The notes under the pieces: generated by a model | Told to the model about the DNA's origin: nothing | The model's input: only the letters and a program-made list of their open reading frames with translations | Database searches by the model: none | Origin: Phycisphaerales bacterium | GTDB lineage: Bacteria > Planctomycetota > Phycisphaerae > Phycisphaerales > SM1A02 | Direction of reading: 5' to 3' | Length of the DNA: 40,469 nucleotides | Assembly (NCBI GenBank): GCA_020345805.1 | Contig: CP070772.1 | Coordinates: forward strand, 2,741,651 to 2,782,119 | Program-made: the position numbers and the translations under genes | In this document: one piece after another, positions 24,331-34,947 of the stretch | How positions within the stretch are numbered: the first letter of the stretch is position 1 | Layout: every line of letters begins with the position of its first letter

Positions 24331-27171
24331 ATGTACGCTCTGACGAGGCTGGAACTGACGCTCCTGGTCGCCGCGGCCGTCGCCGGGACTCTGGCCGCAC
24401 CGCCCGCCAGTGCGTCAACGATTTTCGTCAATATCGCGACCGATCCCGGCGGGGACGGGTCCAGTTGGGATCTGGCTTTCGACCACTTGCAGGATGCGCT
24501 GGAGGCGGCGAATCCGGGCGATGAGATCTGGGTCGCGGCGGGAACCTACGTACCGATCGCACTGACCGATCCCTGCCTCGGGTGCACCGCCACCTTCGTT
24601 CTTCCCTCCGGCGTGGCGGTCTATGGCGGATTCGACGGAACCGAGCAGGATCTGGACGAGCGTGATCCGCAGGCCAATGTAACTGTCCTCAGCGGTCTGC
24701 TGGAGGAATCGCCGCCCAGCGCGTGCTGCTTCGTTCACGACGATCCGGGCTGTGACTGCGCTGCTTGTGCCGATGCCGTTTGTGAGTACGCCCAGTACTG
24801 CTGCGAGGATCAGTGGGATGAGGTGTGCGTCGCCCTGGCCGGCTTTCTTTGCGAGGACACCTGCCCTCCCACCGCATCGAATGCCTGTCACGTCGTGTGG
24901 GCGGTGGACGCGGACGCGAACACCCGCCTCGACGGCTTCACGATTCAAGATGCGGTGACCGACGGGGACTCGCCGCCCGAACTCCAATTCGGCGGAGCAA
25001 TGATCGTAATGGACGGCGACCCGATCATCGCCAACTGCGCGTTCATCAACAACCACACGGATTTCTGCGGCGGCGGGCTGTACGTGGATTCCGGCGACCC
25101 CGAGATTTTCGGCTGCACTTTTGTCGGGAACACAGCCCTCGAAAACGGGGGTGGCCTGTACCTGCCCCCCGGCGATCACTCACTTGTCGACTGCTCGTTT
25201 GTCGAGAATACCGCAGATCAGTCGGGGGGCGGCCTGTACGTGCAGGACTCCGCCGCAAGTTTCCAGGGTTGCACATTCATCGGGAACACTTCCATGGACG
25301 ATGGGGGCGGCATCACCGCTTCCGAATGCACCATATCCCTGGCCGATTCCACCTTCGCCGACAACAGCAGAGGGATCTCCAGTCTGCAGGGCAGTGTCGA
25401 GGCTTCGCACTGTTCCTTCATCAACAACGGCAAGGGAATAGCAGGTCTGCAGAGCAACGTTGAGGTTTCACACTGCTCCTTTACCGACAATCGCGGGGCG
25501 ATTCTTAACCTTCAGAGCGCCTTCGTGGTCAAAGACTGCGAGTTCATCGACAACGAGTCCGAAGCGGGCGGCGCGATTTACAACGAAGGCGGATCCGGCA
25601 GCGTGACGGACTGTCTGTTCGTCGTGCCGGATGCGGAATGGGGGGACGGCGGGGCGATACACAACGCCCAATGCGACCCGTTGATCGCAAGGTGCGGCTT
25701 CTTCGGTGATTATCCCGACATCTACTACGAAGGCGCCTGGAAAGGAGGCGGGATCTACAACGATCAAAGCAGCCCCACCATCGTGGACTGCCTCTTCAGC
25801 GGCCTGCGGGCCATCAAGTACGGCGGGGCCATCTTCAGTTGGCAAGACAGCAATCCGCTGATCGAACGCTGCATCTTCGTCGGCAATTGCGCGTGGACCG
25901 GGTACGGAGAGGGCTCGGGAGGCGCGATCTACAACGATTACGCCACCGTGGCCACGATAACCGGCTGCACCTTCGTGGGGAACGTCGCTGGTCATGTAGA
26001 CTCCCAGGACTTTAATAACGTGGGATACGGCGGAGCAGTCTATTCGGCTTCTGATGAGCTGACCCTGACGAACTGCGCGTTCCGCGACAATCTGGCCACC
26101 GGCGCAGGCGGGGCGGCCACACTTGCCTACAGCGACAGCCCGATCACCGGTTGTGAGTTCGAGGGGAATCAAGCCAGATTCTCGGGTGGAGGGGCCCTCT
26201 ACCTCTGGTACCCGGCCAATGGTTATGTGGTCGCGGACTGCACCTTCCGTCACAACGAGGGGTATTGGGGAGGGGCGGTCGCGATGGTCGGGGCATACGA
26301 CTCAGTGGTCAAACGATGCCGATTCTTCGACAACCACGCGACCGCATATGGCGGCGGGGCGGTTGCATGCTGGGAGCAGTGGGAGTTTGAGAACAGGCCA
26401 GTGTTCGTCAACAGCCTGTTCTCGGGCAACCACGCCGATGACGGCAACGGCGGAGCGATCGCCGTCTGGTGGGACAGCCACGCAACGCTCATCAACTGCA
26501 CCCTCGACAGCAATCAGGCCGCAAAATTCGGCGGGGGCGTCTTCGTCGGCAAACCGAATTACGACCCGGCGCCCAAAGCGACCGCCAGCGCCACCGTCCT
26601 CAACTCCATCCTGTGGGGCAACAGCGACGTTGGAGGGGCCGGAGAGCGGGCGCAGGTCTTCGTTCAATCGTATTACGACCTGTTCTGGGCCGATCTTGAC
26701 TACTCCTGCGTTGACGGGTGGACCGGCATCATGGGCGGAACCGGGAACATCGGCGATGATCCTCTCTTCATTGATCCCCTCGGCCCGGACGGCCAGCCGG
26801 GGACGGAGGATGACAACCTGCGCCTGGGCGCCGGCTCGCCGTGCATGGATGCGGCCGACAACACCGCCGTGCCCGATGACGTCCTCACGGACTTGGCGGG
26901 GAATCCGCGGTTTGTCGACGACCCCGATACTGAAGACACCGGCTTCGGTGACCCGCCGATCGTGGACATGGGGGCCTACGAATTCCAGGCCGACGATTGC
27001 AGAGCCGATTGCGCTCCGCCGGGCGGTGACGGCGTGGTGAAGATCGATGATCTGTTCGCCGTGCTTGGTGCCTGGGGCCAGAACGGCGGCGAATGTGACA
27101 TCAACGGCGATGGAACAGTTAACGCCGAGGATCTGCTGGCCGTGCTCGCGGCGTGGGGGTCGTGCCCGTAG
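24331..27171 (+). CDS. Secreted parallel beta-helix protein with Cys-rich insert and dockerin-like C-terminus
   Basis: A 946-residue exported protein. GGAGG precedes the ATG at 24331 by six bases, and a signal peptide follows (LTLLVAAAVAGTLAAPPASAS). The bulk is a right-handed beta-helix of PbH1/chlamydial-PMP type with repeated GGG(L/A)(Y/I)...C.F..N turns. Near-identical 21-residue units lie at 25372-25560 (SLQGSVEASHCSFINN style). Residues about 130-180 form an inserted Cys-rich module (CC...PGC...VC...CC...WDEVC). The C-terminal 50 residues hold two calcium-loop-like segments (GGDGVVKIDDL and DINGDGTVNAEDL, each ending in AWG), like type I dockerin/EF-hand repeats of planctomycetes. It is probably a surface or extracellular binding protein; catalytic polysaccharide lyase residues were not identified. 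Confidence 0.85.
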   Translation: MYALTRLELTLLVAAAVAGTLAAPPASASTIFVNIATDPGGDGSSWDLAFDHLQDALEAANPGDEIWVAAGTYVPIALTDPCLGCTATFVLPSGVAVYGGFDGTEQDLDERDPQANVTVLSGLLEESPPSACCFVHDDPGCDCAACADAVCEYAQYCCEDQWDEVCVALAGFLCEDTCPPTASNACHVVWAVDADANTRLDGFTIQDAVTDGDSPPELQFGGAMIVMDGDPIIANCAFINNHTDFCGGGLYVDSGDPEIFGCTFVGNTALENGGGLYLPPGDHSLVDCSFVENTADQSGGGLYVQDSAASFQGCTFIGNTSMDDGGGITASECTISLADSTFADNSRGISSLQGSVEASHCSFINNGKGIAGLQSNVEVSHCSFTDNRGAILNLQSAFVVKDCEFIDNESEAGGAIYNEGGSGSVTDCLFVVPDAEWGDGGAIHNAQCDPLIARCGFFGDYPDIYYEGAWKGGGIYNDQSSPTIVDCLFSGLRAIKYGGAIFSWQDSNPLIERCIFVGNCAWTGYGEGSGGAIYNDYATVATITGCTFVGNVAGHVDSQDFNNVGYGGAVYSASDELTLTNCAFRDNLATGAGGAATLAYSDSPITGCEFEGNQARFSGGGALYLWYPANGYVVADCTFRHNEGYWGGAVAMVGAYDSVVKRCRFFDNHATAYGGGAVACWEQWEFENRPVFVNSLFSGNHADDGNGGAIAVWWDSHATLINCTLDSNQAAKFGGGVFVGKPNYDPAPKATASATVLNSILWGNSDVGGAGERAQVFVQSYYDLFWADLDYSCVDGWTGIMGGTGNIGDDPLFIDPLGPDGQPGTEDDNLRLGAGSPCMDAADNTAVPDDVLTDLAGNPRFVDDPDTEDTGFGDPPIVDMGAYEFQADDCRADCAPPGGDGVVKIDDLFAVLGAWGQNGGECDINGDGTVNAEDLLAVLAAWGSCP
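25372..25560 (+). repeat. Three tandem 63-bp (21-residue) beta-helix coils
   Basis: Units begin at 25372, 25435 and 25498. The first two are closest (G-I-x-x-L-Q-x-x-V-E-x-S-H-C-S-F); the third diverges. They encode three stacked coils of the beta-helix, and their similarity suggests recent duplication inside the gene. Confidence 0.75.
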
Positions 27172-27207
27172 CGCACGGACCGACGACGGAAAGTCGCTCC
27201 CGGAGAA

Positions 27208-27528
27208 TCAGTCTTCCGGTTCGATGGTCACGGTGAGGCGCTTGCTGGCGAACTGCTCGGACAGCAGTTCGGCGTGCTCGCGATGGGTGGTGAGCAGCAG
27301 GGCCACGCCGGTGCGGTGGGCCTCGAGCATCCGCAGCAGCGCCGCCTGCGGCTCAAGAGTGGTGAGTTCGATGATGGCCTCCACCACGTAACCGGCCTCA
27401 TTCACGTCATCGTTGTGCAACAGCACTTTCCAGGGTGGCAATTGCTTGACCCGGGGCGGTGAGGTCTTCGGGCGGGTGATGGTCACCGTGCCTCCGGATC
27501 CGCCGACCGGTGATTGCTCTTGCGACAT
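27208..27528 (-). CDS. clpS: ClpS, Clp protease adaptor (N-end rule)
   Basis: A 106-residue adaptor starting at the ATG at 27528. The ClpS core is plain: PPWKVLLHNDDVNEAGYVVEAIIEL, then the His of EAHRTGVALLLT and the closing LTVTIEPED. ClpS delivers substrates with N-terminal Leu, Phe, Tyr or Trp to ClpA or ClpC for ClpP; the NDD motif and the following His recognise the N-degron amine. The 30-residue N-terminal tail (rich in Ser, Gly and Pro) is the flexible arm needed for ClpA engagement. The frame continues upstream to 27657 without support. No clp ATPase gene is in the window. It is convergent with the beta-helix gene, 36 bases away. Confidence 0.9.
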   Translation of the reverse strand: MSQEQSPVGGSGGTVTITRPKTSPPRVKQLPPWKVLLHNDDVNEAGYVVEAIIELTTLEPQAALLRMLEAHRTGVALLLTTHREHAELLSEQFASKRLTVTIEPED

Positions 27529-27808
27529 CGTGCTGGCCCTCTCCGCAAAGCGCCCGTCTTTCCCCGCGGCAACCGTGCAGGTCTGCATCTGCCATCGGCG
27601 CCGCTCACCCACTTTGTAGGCGGTCCGTGGCTGCGCGACCACCTTGAGCTTCGACAAGTGTAAGACATCTGCTCCTCCCGGATCCCGAACAGATTGCTCA
27701 CAAACCGGGTGGCGGACCCGTGAAGTTTGCTGAAGCGGGAGAGAGACCGACCGGCCCGCGGCCGCAGCATCGGGCAGGCAGCGGGCTGTCCGGCAGGCAG
27801 GCAGTTGC

Positions 27809-27820
27809 TACGATGAGGGC
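27809..27820 (+). promoter_or_regulatory. TAnnnT box (TACGAT) before the DUF1573 gene
   Basis: TACGAT at 27809-27814 ends six bases before the ATG at 27821. The six bases (GAGGGC) contain a purine run, too close to be a normal ribosome site. The 292-base gap upstream to clpS also holds GGCAGGCA direct repeats. Confidence 0.4.
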
Positions 27821-29128
27821 ATGACCAAGCATCCCAAGAAGAATGACAAGTCCAGCGGGGGCAGCCCCGGTTTGATGACCTTCGTGCTCATCGTCGCGGC
27901 GATCGCGATCCTGGTGGCGATCATCGCCTGGCCCAAGAGCGGAACCACTCCGGAAAGCGCGGACGAGACTTCCGTGACGGCGCGGACCGAACCGGCCGAA
28001 AACGAGCCGGCGCAATCCCCCCCCAGAGACCGTCCGCCCGCTTCCGATGAACCTGCGGGAGAACTTGATCCGGAAGGCGTGTTCAGCACGAGCCGGTTCA
28101 GCCCGGATTCACAGGCAAGGTACGACGGTTCCGTCCCCTCGGGCCCGCCCACGCTCACTTTCCAGAAGCTCGTACACGATTTCGGCACAATGTCGGACAC
28201 CGACACCCGGGAATGTGAATTCGAATTCACAAACACCGGTGATCGCGGGCTTCGCATCACCAAGCTCACCGCCGCCTGCACGTGCACCGAAACCAAGCTG
28301 GAGGGGGACAAATGGACTTACGCTCCGGGCGAATCCGGGAAGATCAAGACCACCTTCAAGCCCACCAGGGGAGGTCAACGGCGGGAAGTCATCGCCGTCG
28401 TCTCCAATTCGGAGCCCGAGTCGATAATCAGGCTCTACGTCACGGCCGTCGTCACGGAGTTCCTGACTATCGAACCGACCACCGTTCGGTTCGGGATCGT
28501 CATGCGCGGCCAGGAGCGCAAGACGCGGTTCTCAGTGGGCTGCGACAATCGGGACCTGATCATCGAAGAGGTGGTTTCGAACAATCCCCACGTCAAGGCG
28601 ACGCTGATGGAGGCAAACCCGGCCACGGGGCGGGTGCCGGTGGAGGTGACGCTGGATTCCGGGGCCCCGTGGGGGCCGATTCGGGACACCCGTCTCCAGT
28701 TCACCGCCCGCGGCACACTTGAAGACGGGCGGGAGGTCGAGAAACAGGCGGGGGTTCTGGTGCTCGGCACGGTGATCGACGAGTTCCGCGCTTCGCCCAC
28801 CGTTCTGTCCATGGGGCCGCTGCTGCCGGGGCAGGCTTTCCGCAAGGAGGTGACGATCAACCGCTCCGATCTCCAGCCGTTCGAGATGGTGGAGGTGACA
28901 CTTCAGGATCCGCAGATGGCGGACATCTTCCTGACCGTCGTGCCCGAACCCGGCGGGCAGGCCGATCGGTATCGGATCATCGTTGCGGGCACCGCCGGCT
29001 CGGAGGACGGATTTGTCCAGGGTGTGGTCCGGTTCGTTGCCCGAGGCTCTGACGGAACAGCTGAACCCCGGGACATCGCCATCACGGGCAAGATCGACAG
29101 CCAATTGCCCGATCGCCCGCCGCGCTGA
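27821..29128 (+). CDS. DUF1573-domain membrane-anchored protein
   Basis: A 435-residue protein. The N-terminus is basic and polar, followed by one membrane helix (about 18-37, GLMTFVLIVAAIAILVAIIAW), which would anchor it with the rest outside the cytoplasm. A Ser/Thr/Glu/Pro linker precedes the DUF1573 domain (about 110-210): VHDFGTMSDTDTRECEFEFTNTG, ITKLTAACTCTE and YAPGESGKIKTTFKP. This is an immunoglobulin-like domain related to the ASPM/SPD2/Hydin group. Two further beta-sandwich-like stretches follow (about 215-430). The role is unknown; the pair of Cys in TAACTCT is a family mark. Its stop abuts the stop of the convergent HD-GYP gene (TGATCA at 29126-29131). Confidence 0.82.
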   Translation: MTKHPKKNDKSSGGSPGLMTFVLIVAAIAILVAIIAWPKSGTTPESADETSVTARTEPAENEPAQSPPRDRPPASDEPAGELDPEGVFSTSRFSPDSQARYDGSVPSGPPTLTFQKLVHDFGTMSDTDTRECEFEFTNTGDRGLRITKLTAACTCTETKLEGDKWTYAPGESGKIKTTFKPTRGGQRREVIAVVSNSEPESIIRLYVTAVVTEFLTIEPTTVRFGIVMRGQERKTRFSVGCDNRDLIIEEVVSNNPHVKATLMEANPATGRVPVEVTLDSGAPWGPIRDTRLQFTARGTLEDGREVEKQAGVLVLGTVIDEFRASPTVLSMGPLLPGQAFRKEVTINRSDLQPFEMVEVTLQDPQMADIFLTVVPEPGGQADRYRIIVAGTAGSEDGFVQGVVRFVARGSDGTAEPRDIAITGKIDSQLPDRPPR

Positions 29129-29899
29129 TCACTGCGACGGCCGATGGGGATCCGGTTGTCTCGGCCCGGGATCGTTGGGGGGCAGCCCCAGGGCCTCGCG
29201 CAGCGAGCCCGCGTCACTGACCTTGCGAAGGGCGTCCGTTACCATCGGATCAAGCTGGGTGCCGGCCAAGCGGCACACTTCCTCCAGCGCCTGCTGGTAG
29301 GTCCACGCTTCCTTGTAACAGCGATCGGAGAAAAGTGCATCGAGCACGTCGGCGGTGGCGGTGATGCGGGCCTCAATCGGGATTGCGTCGCCGACCAGTC
29401 CGTCCGGATACCCCCCGCCGTCGTAGCGCTCATGGTGCGAACGAGCGATCCGCGCCGCCCGTAGCATGGCCGGCCGAACCGACAGCATGCGCTGCCCGCG
29501 GATGGTGTGCGATTCCATCAGCATTCGCTCCTCGCGACTGAGCCCGCCGGGCTTGGCCAGCACGTCGGGAGGGATCGTAAGCTTGCCCACGTCGTGCAGC
29601 ATTGCGTCCAATCCCAGCGCTTCCGCGTCGTCCGGTTCAAAACCCAGCGCCAGCGCGATGTGCTGGACGACGGCACGGATTCGCATGATGTGGCCGCCAG
29701 TGTCCTCGTTGAGCAGTTCGCTGGTGCGGGCCAGCGTATAGATCGCATCTCCATGGGCCCGTCGCGCCGGATCCACGCGCGGTATCAGGCGGCGGTCGAG
29801 GTTGAAATCGCCGGGAATCTGGGAAGCGGAATCGAACACGGGCAGGCACCCTCCCGCAACGCGCCGGCAGGCGCATTGAGGACTATCGGACGACACCAC
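29129..29899 (-). CDS. HD-GYP domain protein, probable cyclic di-GMP phosphodiesterase
   Basis: About 256 residues from a GTG (29899, or the next GTG at 29896). The HD-GYP set is complete: an N-terminal H70 region, H102-D103 (HDVGKLTIPP), H131 (MESHTIRG), H155/H156 (SHHERYDGGGYPDG) with GYP at 163-165, and the late RITATADVLDALFSDRCYKEAW. These enzymes hydrolyse cyclic di-GMP to pGpG or GMP with a metal centre. There is no receiver or sensor domain; the first 50 residues are undefined. Together with the PilZ protein near 7.2-7.9 kb it points to cyclic di-GMP signalling. The alaS-123aa genes lie upstream on the same strand. Confidence 0.85.
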   Translation of the reverse strand: MVSSDSPQCACRRVAGGCLPVFDSASQIPGDFNLDRRLIPRVDPARRAHGDAIYTLARTSELLNEDTGGHIMRIRAVVQHIALALGFEPDDAEALGLDAMLHDVGKLTIPPDVLAKPGGLSREERMLMESHTIRGQRMLSVRPAMLRAARIARSHHERYDGGGYPDGLVGDAIPIEARITATADVLDALFSDRCYKEAWTYQQALEEVCRLAGTQLDPMVTDALRKVSDAGSLREALGLPPNDPGPRQPDPHRPSQ

Positions 29900-29949
29900 A
29901 GCCCGCTGAAGCCGGATCGCGTTACGCGAAGAAGAAGCCCTGTTCCTCG

Positions 29950-30321
29950 CTAATTCCCCTCTTTTTTCTCCTTCTCCTTCCTGTCCCGCTCACGACCTTC
30001 CAGCACACAATGGAAACCGATGCAGGGAACCTCCTGGTCCGGCTCATCCCGGGCGGCCTGAGCCTCGGCGACGAGCTCCTGCACCTGCTCGAACAGATCC
30101 TGGTTGAGCGGCACGGAGACGATGCGCTGGTTCGTCTCGCCGCCGGGCATCACGGCACTGATTACCGCCACGGTCCCCGGATGCTGCAGCGAGGCGATGA
30201 TATGCTCGCCAACCTGCCGCTCGATCGGTCGGAGATCTGTTACGTACTGCGGTATGCCTTTGCCGTCGGGCTCCCCGGTTGGCGTCAGATCCTTCCCCGG
30301 ATCCTTCCCTTCCTCGCTCAT
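29950..30321 (-). CDS. Small soluble protein of unknown function
   Basis: A 123-residue protein. AGGAAGGA precedes the ATG at 30321 by seven bases. The N-terminal 25 residues are charged and Gly/Pro-rich. The middle (IERQVGEHIIASLQHPGTVAVISAVMPGGETNQRIVSVPLNQDLFEQVQELV) looks like a small alpha/beta domain. The C-terminal tail is strongly charged (ERDRKEKEKKEGN). Cys and His in VPCIGFHCVL could bind a metal or form a disulfide. It follows alaS closely (24 bases) and is probably in that operon. I know no family for it. Confidence 0.7.
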   Translation of the reverse strand: MSEEGKDPGKDLTPTGEPDGKGIPQYVTDLRPIERQVGEHIIASLQHPGTVAVISAVMPGGETNQRIVSVPLNQDLFEQVQELVAEAQAARDEPDQEVPCIGFHCVLEGRERDRKEKEKKEGN

Positions 30322-30345
30322 GGCATGGTCCTTCCTGCCCGGAAC

Positions 30346-33339
<2,994 letters not shown>

Positions 33340-33351
33340 GGGATAAACCTG

Positions 33352-33388
33352 CTTGAGGTGGCGGAATCAGGGCATTGTGGCCCTCAAG
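33352..33388 (-). promoter_or_regulatory. Overlapping hairpins in the alaS leader
   Basis: On the + strand CTTGAGG (33352-33358) can pair with CCTCAAG (33382-33388), while AGGGC (33369-33373) pairs with GCCCT (3380-84 of the same block, i.e. 33380-33384). The two pairings share bases, so they are mutually exclusive. They lie 13-50 bases before the alaS start on the minus strand, next to a TACACT at 33392-33387. A regulatory leader is possible but unproven. Confidence 0.25.
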
Positions 33389-33566
33389 TGTATCCGGTCG
33401 GCCCAAGGCCGGGGATAGAAGCGGTGAGGACGCCGCCCAGGCCGGTGGTGCTCAACGAACTGCTCAAACATGACCCGGTCGCGAAGCCCGGTGGTCGCGA
33501 TCCCTGCCCGTCGCTATCCTGTGTGGTTCGCGATTTTTGTATCCTTCGGCCCCGGGAGCTTGGAAC

Positions 33567-34346
33567 ATGCCCCAGCGGATGCCCTACGTGGGCGGCAACT
33601 GGAAGATGAACACCGACCTGGCCGGGGCGACCGCCCTGGCTGAGGCGGTCGCCGCGGGGGCTGCGAATCTGCTCTCCGCTTGCCAGGTGGTGGTCTGCCC
33701 CCCGCTGACCTACCTCCAGGCGGTGGGGAAGGCCCTCGAAGGCTCGGCAATCCTTTTGGGGGCTCAGAACTTCCACCACCAGCCGTCCGGGGCGTTCACC
33801 GGCGAGGTGAGTTGCTCGATGCTCAAGGATCTCGGGGTCGGCGTGGTGCTCTGCGGCCACAGCGAGCGGCGGCACGTGATGGGCGAGGGCGATGTGCTCA
33901 TCAACGCCAAGGTCCTCGCGGCCCTGGAAGCCGGCCTTCAGATCATCCTCTGCATCGGCGAGAAGATCGAACAGCGCGAGGCGGGCCAGACTGACGCTGT
34001 CAACGCCGGCCAACTCGCCTATGGCCTGGCCGGCGTCAAGCCCGAGCAATTGGCACGGGTCACCATCGCCTACGAACCGGTCTGGGCGATCGGGACGGGA
34101 AAAACCGCCACTCCGATTGATGCCCAAAATGCCCACCGGGCAATTCGGAATGAGATCCGACACTCCTTCGGCGACGCCGCGGCCGACGCCATCCGTATCC
34201 AGTACGGCGGCTCCGTGAAGCCGGGCAACGCCGGGGAACTCTTCTCCCAGCCGGACATTGATGGCGGGCTGATCGGGGGCGCCTCCCTGAAGGCCGGGGA
34301 TTTCCTCGCCATCGTTCGCGCCGCCGCGGAAACCGGCAACGCCTGA
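33567..34346 (+). CDS. tpiA: Triosephosphate isomerase
   Basis: A 259-residue TIM-barrel glycolytic enzyme interconverting dihydroxyacetone phosphate and glyceraldehyde 3-phosphate. Catalytic residues are visible: N11 and K13 (GGNWKMN), H98 (LCGHSERR) and E170 (AYEPVWAIGTGKTA), with the phosphate loop YGGSVKPGNA near the end and GGASLKAGDF. Homology begins at the ATG at 33567, which has GGGAG nine bases ahead; the frame's upstream codons are not supported. It is divergent from alaS and opens the tpiA-secG-yicC group, a common bacterial order for tpiA and secG. Confidence 0.95.
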   Translation: MPQRMPYVGGNWKMNTDLAGATALAEAVAAGAANLLSACQVVVCPPLTYLQAVGKALEGSAILLGAQNFHHQPSGAFTGEVSCSMLKDLGVGVVLCGHSERRHVMGEGDVLINAKVLAALEAGLQIILCIGEKIEQREAGQTDAVNAGQLAYGLAGVKPEQLARVTIAYEPVWAIGTGKTATPIDAQNAHRAIRNEIRHSFGDAAADAIRIQYGGSVKPGNAGELFSQPDIDGGLIGGASLKAGDFLAIVRAAAETGNA

Positions 34347-34388
34347 GGACTCTTAACGACACTCGCGTTCGATTAGGACGACACGCAC

Positions 34389-34943
34389 ATGGAATTCAAC
34401 AACTGGTTCGGCATACTGATGGGCGTCTTCATCATCGTCGCGGTGACGATGGTGCTGATCATCCTCATGCAGCGACCACACGGAGGCGGGCTGGCCGCGG
34501 CGTTCGGCGGGGCGGGAGCCGGGGGCGGCGACAGCGTCTTCGGCGGCCGGGTCGGCGATGCCCTCACCTGGGCAACGGTGATCGCCTTCCTTCTCTTCCT
34601 CGGCCTGGGGCTGACCCTGAACCTTGTCCCGGTGTCGAAATCCGACCCCCTCGGGGCCTGCTGCCTGCCCGATGGCACCTGCGAGATGCTTACGGACAGG
34701 ATCTGCCAGCAGCGCCAAGGCACCTGGCAGGGTGCGGACACGGATTGCGCAACGGTGACCTGCCCCTCGGCATTTGAGGCTCTTGAGGCTGCTCCTCCCG
34801 CCCCCGGGGACACTGCGGTCGGCGGCGCTGACGCGGCCGACAGCGCCACCGATCCCGATGCCCCAGCCGAAGGCGCAACCGAGGAGACGGAGCCGGACCA
34901 AACGGACACCACCGAGCCGCCCGACGGCGGTTCCCCGGAGTAG
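34389..34943 (+). CDS. secG: SecG translocase subunit with a Cys-rich C-terminal extension
   Basis: A 184-residue protein, about twice the usual SecG length. Residues 1-85 are normal SecG: a first membrane helix (about 8-28), the family motif LMQRPHGGGLAAAFGGAGAG, and a second helix (about 57-78). Residues about 89-125 hold a six-Cys-plus module, GACCLPDGTC ... GTWQGADTDCATVTC, of the type found in extracellular planctomycete proteins. The last 55 residues are an acidic, Ala/Pro/Thr-rich tail. SecG has both ends on the outer face in E. coli, so this module would be periplasmic. It forms SecYEG with SecY and SecE. The gene is 42 bases after tpiA and 4 bases before yicC. Confidence 0.88.
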   Translation: MEFNNWFGILMGVFIIVAVTMVLIILMQRPHGGGLAAAFGGAGAGGGDSVFGGRVGDALTWATVIAFLLFLGLGLTLNLVPVSKSDPLGACCLPDGTCEMLTDRICQQRQGTWQGADTDCATVTCPSAFEALEAAPPAPGDTAVGGADAADSATDPDAPAEGATEETEPDQTDTTEPPDGGSPE

Positions 34944-34947
34944 CGCG

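Noticed and set aside
25468..26253. Open frame of 261 codons on the minus strand
   Set aside because: It is antisense to the beta-helix repeats; its apparent regularity comes from the repeats on the other strand.
27529..27820. A hidden gene in the 292-base gap between clpS and the DUF1573 gene
   Set aside because: Frames here are Arg/Pro/Gly-rich with no ribosome site; only GGCAGGCA direct repeats and a TACGAT box are seen.
34774..34947. N-terminal extension of YicC
   Set aside because: It overlaps the secG tail, is Arg/Pro-rich and precedes the family start MIRSMTGFGE with its own ribosome site.
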